Shown piece by piece: positions 23,544 to 32,380 of a stretch of 32,380 nt of DNA. This DNA comes from Gloeomargaritaceae cyanobacterium C42_A2020_066 (GTDB taxonomy: Bacteria > Cyanobacteriota > Cyanobacteriia > Gloeomargaritales > Gloeomargaritaceae). A program made the position numbers and the translations under genes. Position 1 is the first letter of the stretch, and each line of letters begins with the position of its first letter. The stretch is taken from NCBI GenBank assembly GCA_015272465.1, contig JACYLR010000136.1, positions 1-32,380 of the forward strand, read 5' to 3'. The notes beneath the pieces were generated by a model that was not told the origin of the DNA, made no database searches, and saw only the letters and a list, made by a program, of their open reading frames with translations.

Positions 23544-24578
23544 TCAAATCCACTTCCCGTTCACGTTCATGGGGTTTGCAGATAATGGTGATGCCTCACC
23601 CCCGTCAAAATGTAGCATCTGTCTCGATTGGTGGTCAATTGCTCTCCGTAATGCAGCGGCATAGGCCTTCCTCCACCCCTTTTGAGGGCTGCGCAAGAAC
23701 CACGAGCGGCGAATATCCCAGGATCTATTCAGTGGTGTGTCTATGATATTTCCGGTATGATGAGCGTACCCTCCAAGATTATAGATAGTGATCTCACCGA
23801 GGTAAAGCTGAGTACCATCCGTGAGGAAGTCTACACGAACATGGTCGAAGTCAGCACCAATCTTTGATGCCAGTTCCAGGGCCTTCCCAATGCATTTTGG
23901 CAGTGGTCGCCGATCTATTTGCTCTGAGATCGCTGTCTTGATGTCTAGCATGTGGAATTGGCCATCCAAATCTTTCTCCCAAATTGCCCCGGCCCGACCC
24001 TGTTCATTCTTAGAAATCAATACAATTTGTTCAACGTGGGATCCAAAAGCGTAAAGCTTAAGGTCAATCAGGTCGCCTGAAGTGGGTCGGATGACTTCTT
24101 CTACCAGAAGCCTTCTAGGGATATTTAAGTAAGCCCATTCAAGATGGATATTGCCATGTGACTTTTTAAGGAAACTGTTAGCGTTGTTAACGAGTCGAGC
24201 AGGATCATAGCTACTATCCTTCACGAAGATGTTCATAGCCCACCCATGTGTCGCTTTAATAACGACATCGCCTTCAAGAAGGGTCTCAGGTATTTCGTGC
24301 GCGTTGGTGCCGCACCATAGAGTTCTTGGAATTGTGACATCGAGAGCAAGACTCGCAATCCAATCCTTGACTGCTTGCTTGTCTGATAGAATCACAAACC
24401 TTGGGTCATGGTCAAAGATCTTTCGCCAAGCATACTTCTCGTTGGCAGTTAGTGGCAGTGCAATATTCGGACGAGAGAAGCTTAAACCCCATCTGTGCTG
24501 CACGAGGCGACGCCAGATTTTTGGGTATTGCACTATGGCCCATGCCTGTGCAAACCATATAATTAGACAGCCGAACAT
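23544..24578 (-). CDS. TupA-like ATP-grasp protein
   Basis: The protein is 344 aa from this ATG (356 aa from a TTG at 24614). It matches the TupA-like ATP-grasp pattern: DVVIKATHGWAMNIFVKDSS, HLEWAYLNIPRRLLVEEVI, LIDLKLYAFGSHVEQIVLIS, and DHVRVDFLTDGTQLYLGEIT. ATP-grasp enzymes join a carboxylate to an amine; TupA was named from teichuronopeptide synthesis in an alkaliphilic Bacillus. Similar genes are common in polysaccharide clusters. An N-terminal hydrophobic segment (CLIIWFAQAWAIV) may associate with the membrane. The codon and base composition is AT-richer than its neighbours, suggesting horizontal acquisition together with the downstream formyltransferase gene. Confidence 0.82.
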   Translation of the reverse strand: MFGCLIIWFAQAWAIVQYPKIWRRLVQHRWGLSFSRPNIALPLTANEKYAWRKIFDHDPRFVILSDKQAVKDWIASLALDVTIPRTLWCGTNAHEIPETLLEGDVVIKATHGWAMNIFVKDSSYDPARLVNNANSFLKKSHGNIHLEWAYLNIPRRLLVEEVIRPTSGDLIDLKLYAFGSHVEQIVLISKNEQGRAGAIWEKDLDGQFHMLDIKTAISEQIDRRPLPKCIGKALELASKIGADFDHVRVDFLTDGTQLYLGEITIYNLGGYAHHTGNIIDTPLNRSWDIRRSWFLRSPQKGWRKAYAAALRRAIDHQSRQMLHFDGGEASPLSANPMNVNGKWI

Positions 24579-24614
24579 CCTAAGCTTATCCAAGTGCCCA
24601 ACTTTTTTACTCAA

Positions 24615-25216
24615 ATGTATTTTATGTCTGAATTATGAAGATCTTACAGACTATCAAGCACCTATGCACAGTAGGAGCTGGTCAACTCGATGATTCAGGC
24701 TCCCATTCTCAATGAGAAGACCGGCCGGCCGGGTGGTAGGCGTGTCCCTATGCCGACCCTGCTCCTGTTGCCTACCAGGAGTGGAGAGCATGCAATTGGG
24801 GCGTCTTCTTCAGTTGGTGGGTTTCCATAAACGAGGTCGTGGGCCAAGTTACGGGCGCTGGCGCTAAAGGCAGGGCGGGCAATGGCGAGCTGCCACTGGT
24901 CAAACAGGGATGCACCCTCAGTCTCAATGATCTTGTAGGCCTTGCAGGGTAGCGGGGCGCAAATCGGGTTGCGTGTCGGGCACTTCTGTAGATGTGAGCA
25001 TAGCTTTGCCCCCCCATTGCACCGCGGTCATGGATGATAGGCTCCGGGTTCAGCCCTCAGGATTGGCGATGGGTTTTGGGTCTCACAGCAGGGCCTTCCT
25101 GAGTAGGCTTACCTACCCCGATCCTATCGATTCGGCCGGCCGCTGATTCTAGAGATAGCCTTAAACCCTGGGGCCACTCCCTCAAGCTCCACCCAACTCA
25201 CCCAGGACATCACGCA
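24615..25216. other. Gene-poor stretch downstream of rsgA and upstream of the TupA-like gene
   Basis: About 600 bp without an intact gene. It holds two GGCCGGCC sites (near 24723 and 25134), an 8-bp inverted pair TGGTAGGC/GCCTACCA (24734-24741 and 24770-24777), and a decayed reading frame described separately. The composition changes from AT-rich to G+C-rich near 24715, the probable right border of the island. Confidence 0.6.
24780..24935 (-). pseudogene. Decayed coding remnant, possibly pyruvate-kinase-like
   Basis: On the minus strand one frame reads GASLFDQWQLAIARPAFSAS, continuing into ARNLAHDLVYGNPPTEED, without a good start codon. The FxxW...RP.F..SA.NLAHYL pattern is reminiscent of the N-terminal part of a pyruvate-kinase-like family I recall from bacteria, but the downstream part is missing. 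It may be what is left of a gene disrupted next to the inserted island. The identification rests on memory of a short motif and is weak. Confidence 0.25.
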
Positions 25217-26251
25217 CTAGTCCTCTGGGGAGAGCGGCTCATCCAACTGGGCTATCTCCTGATGCAGGCGGCGGCGGGACAGGCGTCGATACTTTTCTGC
25301 GGTCAGGCGAGGTTCAGCTCGCAGCCGGCCGGCCGGGCCACTTTTGTATTTCACGCCTGCATCACGGCCGGCCGAATTTGCCGTGTGGGCCTCCTGGGCT
25401 AAGCATTCCTGAAGCCAAGTGCAGTAGTGGGCATAGCGTTCCCAATCCCCTCGCACCTGACACCCTGGTTCCCGGTGATGCTGGCAATTGCGAAACTCAC
25501 AGGTTCCGTAACGTAACCGCTGTCGAATTTCAGGAAAGGCATCCCCCAACCCGCGTGCTGACATCCGCAGCAGGGGCTGATTAAACCCTGGCGTATCCAC
25601 CAGAAACCCCCCGGCCGGCAGCGGCAATAAGGAAACATGGCGAGTCGTATGGCATCCCCGACCCGAGCGGGCCGAAACCGCCCCCACACCCCGGCCGGCC
25701 GTAGGCACTAGAGCATTGATCAGACTCGACTTCCCCACCCCCGATGGCCCGCAAAGTACTGCCGTTTCCCCCACTAGGGCAGCTCGGAGAGGTTCCAAAC
25801 CCAGAGACATTGGGGTACTCACCAAAAAGGGTTGGTACCCCCACTGGGCTAGACGCGTTTCCCACGCCGCCGCTATCGTTGATTCCACCAGATCCACCTT
25901 GGTGAGGGCCACCTGAACCCCCAACCCCATCGCCTCAGCATGCACCAAAAACCGGCTGAGTAGCATCGCTTCTAGGGGCGGTTCCGCTAGCGAGACCACC
26001 ACCACCAGGCAGGTTGCATTAGCCACGGGTGGATGGGCCATCTCCGACTGGCGCGCCGCAATACCTGCAATCACGCCGCGTCCCGTCCCCAGATCCGCCT
26101 CCCCCAACCAGACCCGATCCCCCACCATCACCCGCCGGCCTGTCTTCAAAAGCCGCGCCCGCCCGGTACATAACAGGGGCGTTTGATCGACCGCCCCGTG
26201 CGCCAGATAGACCTCGTAAAAATTTGCCTGGGCCGCCACCACCGTGCCCAT
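25217..26251 (-). CDS. rsgA: Ribosome small-subunit-dependent GTPase A
   Basis: The 344-aa circularly permuted GTPase releases late 30S assembly factors. In order: an OB fold (MGTVVAAQANFYEVYL), the G4 motif ALTKVDLV, the P-loop GPSGVGKSSLIN (G1), DTPGF (G3), and a C-terminal zinc knuckle with Cys and His in GTCEFRNCQHHREPGC. A TTG start at 26272, overlapping the tusA stop, would add 7 residues; the ATG at 26251 fits the family better. The gene ends the grpE-dnaK-dnaJ-tusA-rsgA series. The C-terminal tail contains two GGCCGGCC-derived segments (GPAGRL and SAGRDAG). Confidence 0.93.
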   Translation of the reverse strand: MGTVVAAQANFYEVYLAHGAVDQTPLLCTGRARLLKTGRRVMVGDRVWLGEADLGTGRGVIAGIAARQSEMAHPPVANATCLVVVVSLAEPPLEAMLLSRFLVHAEAMGLGVQVALTKVDLVESTIAAAWETRLAQWGYQPFLVSTPMSLGLEPLRAALVGETAVLCGPSGVGKSSLINALVPTAGRGVGAVSARSGRGCHTTRHVSLLPLPAGGFLVDTPGFNQPLLRMSARGLGDAFPEIRQRLRYGTCEFRNCQHHREPGCQVRGDWERYAHYCTWLQECLAQEAHTANSAGRDAGVKYKSGPAGRLRAEPRLTAEKYRRLSRRRLHQEIAQLDEPLSPED

Positions 26252-26268
26252 CGGCGCGGCCGGCCGGG

Positions 26269-27662
<1,394 letters not shown>

Positions 27663-29543
27663 CTACTCAAGCTGCTCGTAGTCCGAAGAGACAATGGTTG
27701 TCGCGCTGGCTGGAACCTGCCCCGGGGCTTGGTAGGAGGCTGCTCCCATGGACATGATAACTTGGTTCATCCCATTCAATTCGTCCTGGAGGGCATTCAC
27801 CGCTACATCCGGATCTAAAACCATCTGGCGAAGACGGGCTGCACGGGCTGCTGCTTCAGACTTCAGGCTCGCGTCCAGCCGCTGGCTCCCATCCCGCAGG
27901 CCAAGCTCATAGCTTGCGAGTAGGGCATCCGCCTGATTCTTGTACTGAGCCAGTTCTCTTCGCCGCTGATCTAGTTCAGCATTGACCGTAGCTTCGAGGG
28001 TGAGCCGTTTGATTTCCTCGGAAGTTAATCCGCCCGTATTGGTGATTTTGGCGGACTGGGAACGTCCTGTGCCCCGATCCCGCGCCGTTACCTGTAGGAT
28101 ACCGTTGGCATCAATCTCAAAGGTAACTTCAATCTGAGGCACGCCCCGCGGGGCTGAGGGCAGGCCCGTGAGTTCGACACGCCCCAAGCTCTTATTGTCG
28201 GCTGCCATCGGCCGTTCCCCTTGGAGAACGTGCACCTCGACGACCATTTGGTTATCCACTGCGGTTGAAAAGACTTCCGACTTACTCGTTGGGATGGTGG
28301 TGTTTCGTTCGATAATCCGGGTAAACACCCCACCCAGGGTTTCAATCCCTAGGGATAGCGGCGTGACATCAAGGAGCAACAAGTCCTTGACTACAGTTTC
28401 GCCTCCGAGCACACCAGCCTGGAGGGCCGCACCAATTGCCACGGCCTCATCCGGATTGACGGATTTCTCGGCCGCCTTCCCCCCAAAGTAGCTTTGAATG
28501 GCAGTCTGCACGGAGGGCATCCGGGTAGACCCCCCCACCAGCAGAATGCGGTCGATATTTTGAGTGGACATACCCGCATCTCGAAGAGACTGGGCTACTG
28601 GCTCCAGGGTCGCCTGCACCAAGTCGCGGGTGAGTTCATCGAACTTTGCGCGTGTTAGCTCCACATCGATGTGCTTTGCACCCGTTTCATCTGCGGCGAT
28701 GAAAGGCAAATTGATAGTGGTGGTTAAAGCGCTCGATAGCTCAATCTTGGCCTTCTCTGCCGCCTCGCGCACTCGCTGGAGGGCCATTTTGTCTTGGCGT
28801 AGGTCAATGCCCTCATCCCGCTGAAAGTCTTCGAGGAGCCAATCGACAAGACAAGCATCGAAATCGTCACCCCCCAAGCGATTGTTCCCGGCTGTCGCCT
28901 TCACTTCAAACACGCCATCCCCCATCTGAAGGATGGAGACATCGAAAGTACCCCCTCCTAGGTCAAACACGAGAACCGTTTGATCCTGCTCCTGCTTATC
29001 CACCCCAAAGGCTAGTGCAGCGGCGGTGGGTTCGTTGATAATCCGCAAGACCTCAAGACCAGCAATAGCACCTGCGTCCTTAGTAGCTTGGCGCTGAGCG
29101 TCACTAAAGTATGCAGGTACGGTGATCACTGCTTGGCGAATTTCCTCGTTGAGAAATGCCTCAGCATCTTGCTTGAGTTTTTGGAGGACAATGGCCGAGA
29201 CTTCCTGGGGAGTATAGGCTTGCCCACGGATTTCGACATTGACAGTGCTGTCTTTGCCAGGCACACATTTGTAGGGTACCCGGCGCCGCTCCTCTTCAGT
29301 TTCAGCCCAGCGCCGGCCGATGAAGCGCTTGATGCTGTAGATCGTATTTTCGGCATCGGTAATCGCCCGCCGCTTCGCTGGCTGCCCGACCAGCCGCTCC
29401 CCGGATTTACCAAAGCCAACAACACTGGGTGTGGTGCGGCCCCCTTCGGCGTTGGGAATGACAGTGACTTGCCCCCCCTCAAGGACGGCGACACAACTGT
29501 TGGTTGTCCCCAAGTCGATGCCAATGACCTTTTCCTTTGCCAT
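27663..29543 (-). CDS. dnaK: Molecular chaperone DnaK (Hsp70)
   Basis: The 626-aa protein has a full Hsp70 layout. In the ATPase domain are [26 protein letters not shown] and [13 protein letters not shown]. The linker [17 protein letters not shown] follows, then the substrate-binding domain ([20 protein letters not shown]) and a helical lid. The C-terminal tail ends in EQLE rather than the EEVD of eukaryotic cytosolic forms. Placement next to grpE and dnaJ suggests it is the main housekeeping/stress DnaK (DnaK2-type) of cyanobacteria. No GGCCGGCC site occurs inside. Confidence 0.97.
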   Translation of the reverse strand: MAKEKVIGIDLGTTNSCVAVLEGGQVTVIPNAEGGRTTPSVVGFGKSGERLVGQPAKRRAITDAENTIYSIKRFIGRRWAETEEERRRVPYKCVPGKDSTVNVEIRGQAYTPQEVSAIVLQKLKQDAEAFLNEEIRQAVITVPAYFSDAQRQATKDAGAIAGLEVLRIINEPTAAALAFGVDKQEQDQTVLVFDLGGGTFDVSILQMGDGVFEVKATAGNNRLGGDDFDACLVDWLLEDFQRDEGIDLRQDKMALQRVREAAEKAKIELSSALTTTINLPFIAADETGAKHIDVELTRAKFDELTRDLVQATLEPVAQSLRDAGMSTQNIDRILLVGGSTRMPSVQTAIQSYFGGKAAEKSVNPDEAVAIGAALQAGVLGGETVVKDLLLLDVTPLSLGIETLGGVFTRIIERNTTIPTSKSEVFSTAVDNQMVVEVHVLQGERPMAADNKSLGRVELTGLPSAPRGVPQIEVTFEIDANGILQVTARDRGTGRSQSAKITNTGGLTSEEIKRLTLEATVNAELDQRRRELAQYKNQADALLASYELGLRDGSQRLDASLKSEAAARAARLRQMVLDPDVAVNALQDELNGMNQVIMSMGAASYQAPGQVPASATTIVSSDYEQLE

Positions 29544-29680
29544 GACGAACCGATGTCTAGTCGGACTCCGTACCCTGCCACATCCGAGTCAGGGATTCTC
29601 TCCCAGTGTTCCACAACTTCTGGGAAATGTGATCAACAGGCTGCAACTTTCTCAGGGATTCTACGGAAAGTCGGGAAGGA

Positions 29681-30412
29681 CTAGGTCTCAATGACGGGCT
29701 CTGTTGACAACACAGGGCCGGCCGGCCGGTCTTCTGCGTCATTGACTCCATCTGTTTCGGGTGGGCCAGCCACCTTGACCATGGCGTGGCGGAGCACCCG
29801 CTCCTCCATCAGATATCCCCTCCGCAACTCCTCCAACACTGTGCCTTCAGGGTGTTCCCTAGAAGGTTCACGGAGGACTGCTTCGTGATAGTTCGGGTCA
29901 AAGGGCTGTCCCTTGGCATTGATGGGAGCCACCCCCAGCTTCTTCAGAGACTCGACCAGTTGTTTATAAATGCCCTGGTAACTCTTGTGAATACTAATCT
30001 CCTGGTCTGTCTGGGGCTTCAGGAGGGCGCGGGCCCGCTCAAAATCGTCAACTACAGGTAGTAGGCGCTCAATCACATTGCCAACGGCGCGCCGTTCCAC
30101 CTCCTCTTGCTCCCGCTGACTACGTTTCCGGTAGTTATCGAAATCCGCAGCCAAGCGAAGGTAGAGACTCTTCTGCTCCTCCAATTGGTTCCGTAGGGTT
30201 GTCAATTCTTGCTGGAGTGCAATCGCCTGGGTGAGATCAGTCGCTGAGGGTGGTGTTGCCGTTTCCACCGCAGCCGGCTCCTCAGGGTCAATAGGCAACT
30301 CGATCTCACCAAAGGTTGGAGCGGGGTTCCCTTGGTCAGATTCGGTACAAGTCGCGATCGTTTCTGTCTCGGCTTGATCCTTGAGTTGTTCCTCGCGTTC
30401 AGAATCCCCCAT
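29681..30412 (-). CDS. grpE: Nucleotide exchange factor GrpE
   Basis: The 243-aa protein has an acidic, disordered N-terminus, a long coiled coil ([20 protein letters not shown]), and the GrpE head signature ([64 protein letters not shown]). It drives ADP release from DnaK. Start ATG with GGGAGG 8 nt upstream. The dnaK gene follows after about 137 bp. The C-terminal tail contains a double GGCCGGCC site. Confidence 0.95.
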   Translation of the reverse strand: MGDSEREEQLKDQAETETIATCTESDQGNPAPTFGEIELPIDPEEPAAVETATPPSATDLTQAIALQQELTTLRNQLEEQKSLYLRLAADFDNYRKRSQREQEEVERRAVGNVIERLLPVVDDFERARALLKPQTDQEISIHKSYQGIYKQLVESLKKLGVAPINAKGQPFDPNYHEAVLREPSREHPEGTVLEELRRGYLMEERVLRHAMVKVAGPPETDGVNDAEDRPAGPVLSTEPVIET

Positions 30413-30702
30413 ACCTCAAACCTCCCAGTGTGGCAATGTCCATGGGTGAGACAAGCTCTCCACGCGCTTCAATATAGCAATCCCACCAAGGGTAGCGTAC
30501 TCTGATGCCACGCACCTAAGGGAAAACACGTAGAGAGTACATCCTGGCTCCTACATCTAGGTCAACAACACAGAGCTGCCGGGAGGATAGGGGATACCAA
30601 CCCGGTCTTGTTGGTCATATAGTCTGCACATCCCACCCATTGGCCGGGCATACTAGAGGCATCCATGCCCGATGTTCCGCTTACCCCCCAGACCTTAACC
30701 CT
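30413..30702. other. Divergent promoter region between grpE and pilB
   Basis: 290 bp with no gene. It must hold the promoters for the chaperone operon and for pilB. A minus-strand TATATT (30471-30476) is a possible -10 box for grpE, without a convincing -35 partner. I found no CIRCE operator (TTAGCACTC-N9-GAGTGCTAA), the HrcA site used for groESL in cyanobacteria. Confidence 0.45.
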
Positions 30703-32380
30703 ATGGCTAACACGCCCATGCGCCCCGGCCGTGCCCTGATCCGCCAGGGGGGCGGCAATCCCTTCGCTAATCAACTGGTTAAAGCTGGCATTGTCGATCA
30801 GGACAATCTCCGTAAAGCCCTGGAATTGGTGCGTCAGACTAACCAAACCCTCCCTGAGATTCTCGCCAACCTGACCGGACGGGAGCTTCCCCCCGAACTT
30901 CTGCGCCAGTACAAGCGGCAACAGCTCTTCGAACTCAAGGTGCTCTACGGGGTCGAGTGCCTCGATCCGGAACTTAATCCGATCACGTTTCCGCAGGTCA
31001 AGGAACTGATCGACACGCTTGTGCCCCTCGACCCCTGTCGGCGATATCAACTACTCCCCATCCTGCGCCAAGATGGCAACCCTCCCAGCCTTCTGGTGGC
31101 CATGGTCAACCCGGATAACCTCCAGGCAGTTGACCAGCTCAATCGACTACTGCGGGACAAGGGCCTCAAGCTCCGCCGCCGGGTGATTACTCAGGAGGAC
31201 TTCCAGCAACTGATCAACCAGTACGTTGACGTCAAGCACCAGGAACAGCAGAAGGCTCAAGCGGAAGTCCAGATCCAGGACATTGATCTCTCGGATTACG
31301 CCCAACTGGGTGAGGTCGATGATGAGAAGGAGATGGATCTGGCGCAGGCGCTGGCCAACGCTGATGAGGCTCCGATTATCGCCCTTGTCAACAATATTTT
31401 GGCCAAGGCACTTAGCGAAGGGGTATCCGACATTCACATTGAGCCACAGGAAGAGTTTCTACGGATTCGCTTCCGGAAGGATGGAGTGCTCAGAATTGGC
31501 TGGGAAAACCTGCCTAAGCAGGTGGTGCCGGCTGTGACCTCTCGCTTCAAAATCATTGCCAATCTGGATATTTCGGAACGGCGGGCACCACAAGATGGCC
31601 GGATTCGGCGAATCTTTCAAGGCCGGAAGGTGGACTTTCGGGTTAATACCCTGCCAATGCGCTATGGCGAGAAAATTGTTTTGCGTATTTTAGACAACGC
31701 GTCCACGCAATTAGGGCTAGATAAGTTAATCACTGATCCAGAGACCTTGACCATTGTTCAAGATATGGTCAAGCGTCCCTTCGGTCTGATTCTCGTGACG
31801 GGGCCAACAGGGTCAGGTAAGACTACCACGCTCTACTCAGCCCTCGCGGAGCGCAATGACCCAGGGGTGAATATCAGCACGGCGGAAGACCCCATTGAGT
31901 ACAGTCTCCCTGGCCTGACCCAAGTACAGGTGATCCGGGAAAAAGGCATGGACTTTGCCGCGATTCTACGGGCCTTCCTCCGCCAAGACCCAGATGTCAT
32001 TCTGGTGGGGGAAACCCGAGACAAGGAAACCGCTAAGACGGCGATTGAAGCGGCCTTAACGGGGCACCTTGTGTTGACAACCCTGCACACCAACGATGCC
32101 CCTAGTGCTGTGGCTCGGTTGGGGGAAATGGGGGTGGAAACCCACATGGTGTCGGCATCTCTGATCGGGGTGTTGGCGCAACGGCTGATGCGGCGAGTCT
32201 GCTCCGAATGCCGGATTGCCTATGTACCAAGTCGGGAGGAGTTAGCTCGGTTTGGGCTGTCTGTCTCGGATAGTGCTGCAGTCACTCTGTACCGGGCGAA
32301 CAGCCTATCCCCTGATGAGATCCGCCAGGCCAAAGCAAGCGGTCAGCCCATTTGCCCGAAATGTAATGGTGTGGGCTATA
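30703..32380 (+). CDS. pilB: Type IV pilus assembly ATPase PilB (partial, runs off the window)
   Basis: 559 codons are visible; the 3' end is missing. Features in order: an MshEN-type N-terminal domain (about 20-180), a Gln-rich linker, the GspE/PilB core with SDIHIEPQ (about 242-249), Walker A GPTGSGKTT (367-375), the Asp box AEDPIEY (394-400), Walker B DPDVILVGE (429-437), the His box HLVLTTLHTND (455-465), and the zinc tetracysteine at Cys500, Cys503, Cys551 and Cys554. PilB powers pilus extension for motility and DNA uptake. It is divergent from grpE, a neighbourhood conserved in cyanobacteria. The ATG at 30703 is the most plausible start; there is no strong Shine-Dalgarno site. Confidence 0.95.
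   Translation, partial: MANTPMRPGRALIRQGGGNPFANQLVKAGIVDQDNLRKALELVRQTNQTLPEILANLTGRELPPELLRQYKRQQLFELKVLYGVECLDPELNPITFPQVKELIDTLVPLDPCRRYQLLPILRQDGNPPSLLVAMVNPDNLQAVDQLNRLLRDKGLKLRRRVITQEDFQQLINQYVDVKHQEQQKAQAEVQIQDIDLSDYAQLGEVDDEKEMDLAQALANADEAPIIALVNNILAKALSEGVSDIHIEPQEEFLRIRFRKDGVLRIGWENLPKQVVPAVTSRFKIIANLDISERRAPQDGRIRRIFQGRKVDFRVNTLPMRYGEKIVLRILDNASTQLGLDKLITDPETLTIVQDMVKRPFGLILVTGPTGSGKTTTLYSALAERNDPGVNISTAEDPIEYSLPGLTQVQVIREKGMDFAAILRAFLRQDPDVILVGETRDKETAKTAIEAALTGHLVLTTLHTNDAPSAVARLGEMGVETHMVSASLIGVLAQRLMRRVCSECRIAYVPSREELARFGLSVSDSAAVTLYRANSLSPDEIRQAKASGQPICPKCNGVGY

Noticed and set aside
22112-24721. Lack of GGCCGGCC as proof of foreign DNA
   Set aside because: The island lacks the octamer, but so do comparably long stretches of dnaK and pilB. 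Base composition, not the octamer, supports transfer.
24734-24777. 8-bp inverted repeat as an insertion-sequence end
   Set aside because: The arms are short, no transposase is present and no target duplication is seen; it could be chance.
24772-25017. 81-aa minus-strand frame as a gene
   Set aside because: Low-complexity Arg/Pro/Ser composition with no conserved pattern; an overlapping frame reads more like a protein remnant.
30413-30702. CIRCE operator upstream of grpE
   Set aside because: No TTAGCACTC-N9-GAGTGCTAA or close variant was found on either strand.

Overview
The window is chromosomal DNA from a cyanobacterium with roughly 60% G+C. The evidence is the gene content: psb27 (photosystem II assembly lipoprotein), ycf34, a Ycf49-like gene, DUF2996, an ABA4-like gene, a cyanobacteriochrome, and the cyanobacterial order pilB / grpE-dnaK-dnaJ-tusA-rsgA. 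The genus cannot be named from the sequence alone. A striking signature is the 8-bp palindrome GGCCGGCC. It occurs at about 45 loci outside the CRISPR array by eye count, often tandemly overlapped, inside genes and between them. I see no complete HIP1 octamer (GCGATCGC), the palindrome over-represented in many other cyanobacteria.

Left end (1-2.7 kb): a CRISPR array of seven identical 37-bp repeats, cut by the window edge. Next to it is a 611-aa TnpB-like/Cas12-like protein with intact RuvC residues, which I read as a compact type V-U (V-U2/C2c8-like) effector. No adaptation genes or Tn7-like genes are visible. Inside the 3' end of the effector gene is an inverted, near-complete match to the core of the CRISPR repeat, flanked by two small hairpins. 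This is a candidate tracrRNA or omega-RNA-like guide scaffold overlapping the coding region. A 70-aa coiled-coil/transmembrane protein lies between the effector and acnB.

Metabolic block (2.7-11.7 kb): acnB (aconitase B), a divergent phosphoketolase/transketolase-like enzyme, cofG (deazaflavin synthesis), psb27, and threonine synthase flanked by two beta-grasp sulfur-carrier proteins (MoaD-like and CysO-like), followed by DUF2996.

Signalling block (11.9-17.9 kb): a pentapeptide-repeat protein and a 1560-aa receptor with four CBS domains, five PAS domains, a DXCF-type cyanobacteriochrome GAF domain, GGDEF and EAL. All visible catalytic motifs are intact, so it is probably a light- and ligand-tuned c-di-GMP enzyme.

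Envelope and tRNA-modification block (18-22.7 kb): ABA4-like and Ycf49-like membrane proteins, a CsaB-like pyruvyl transferase, a small membrane protein, an LCP-family (LytR-CpsA-Psr) protein, then ycf34-tsaB converging on it.

Low-G+C island (22.9-24.6 kb): a formyltransferase and a TupA-like ATP-grasp protein, probably acquired together, followed by a ~600-bp stretch with a decayed reading frame. Right end (25.2-32.4 kb): rsgA, tusA, dnaJ, dnaK and grpE in one tightly packed operon, divergent from pilB, which runs off the window.
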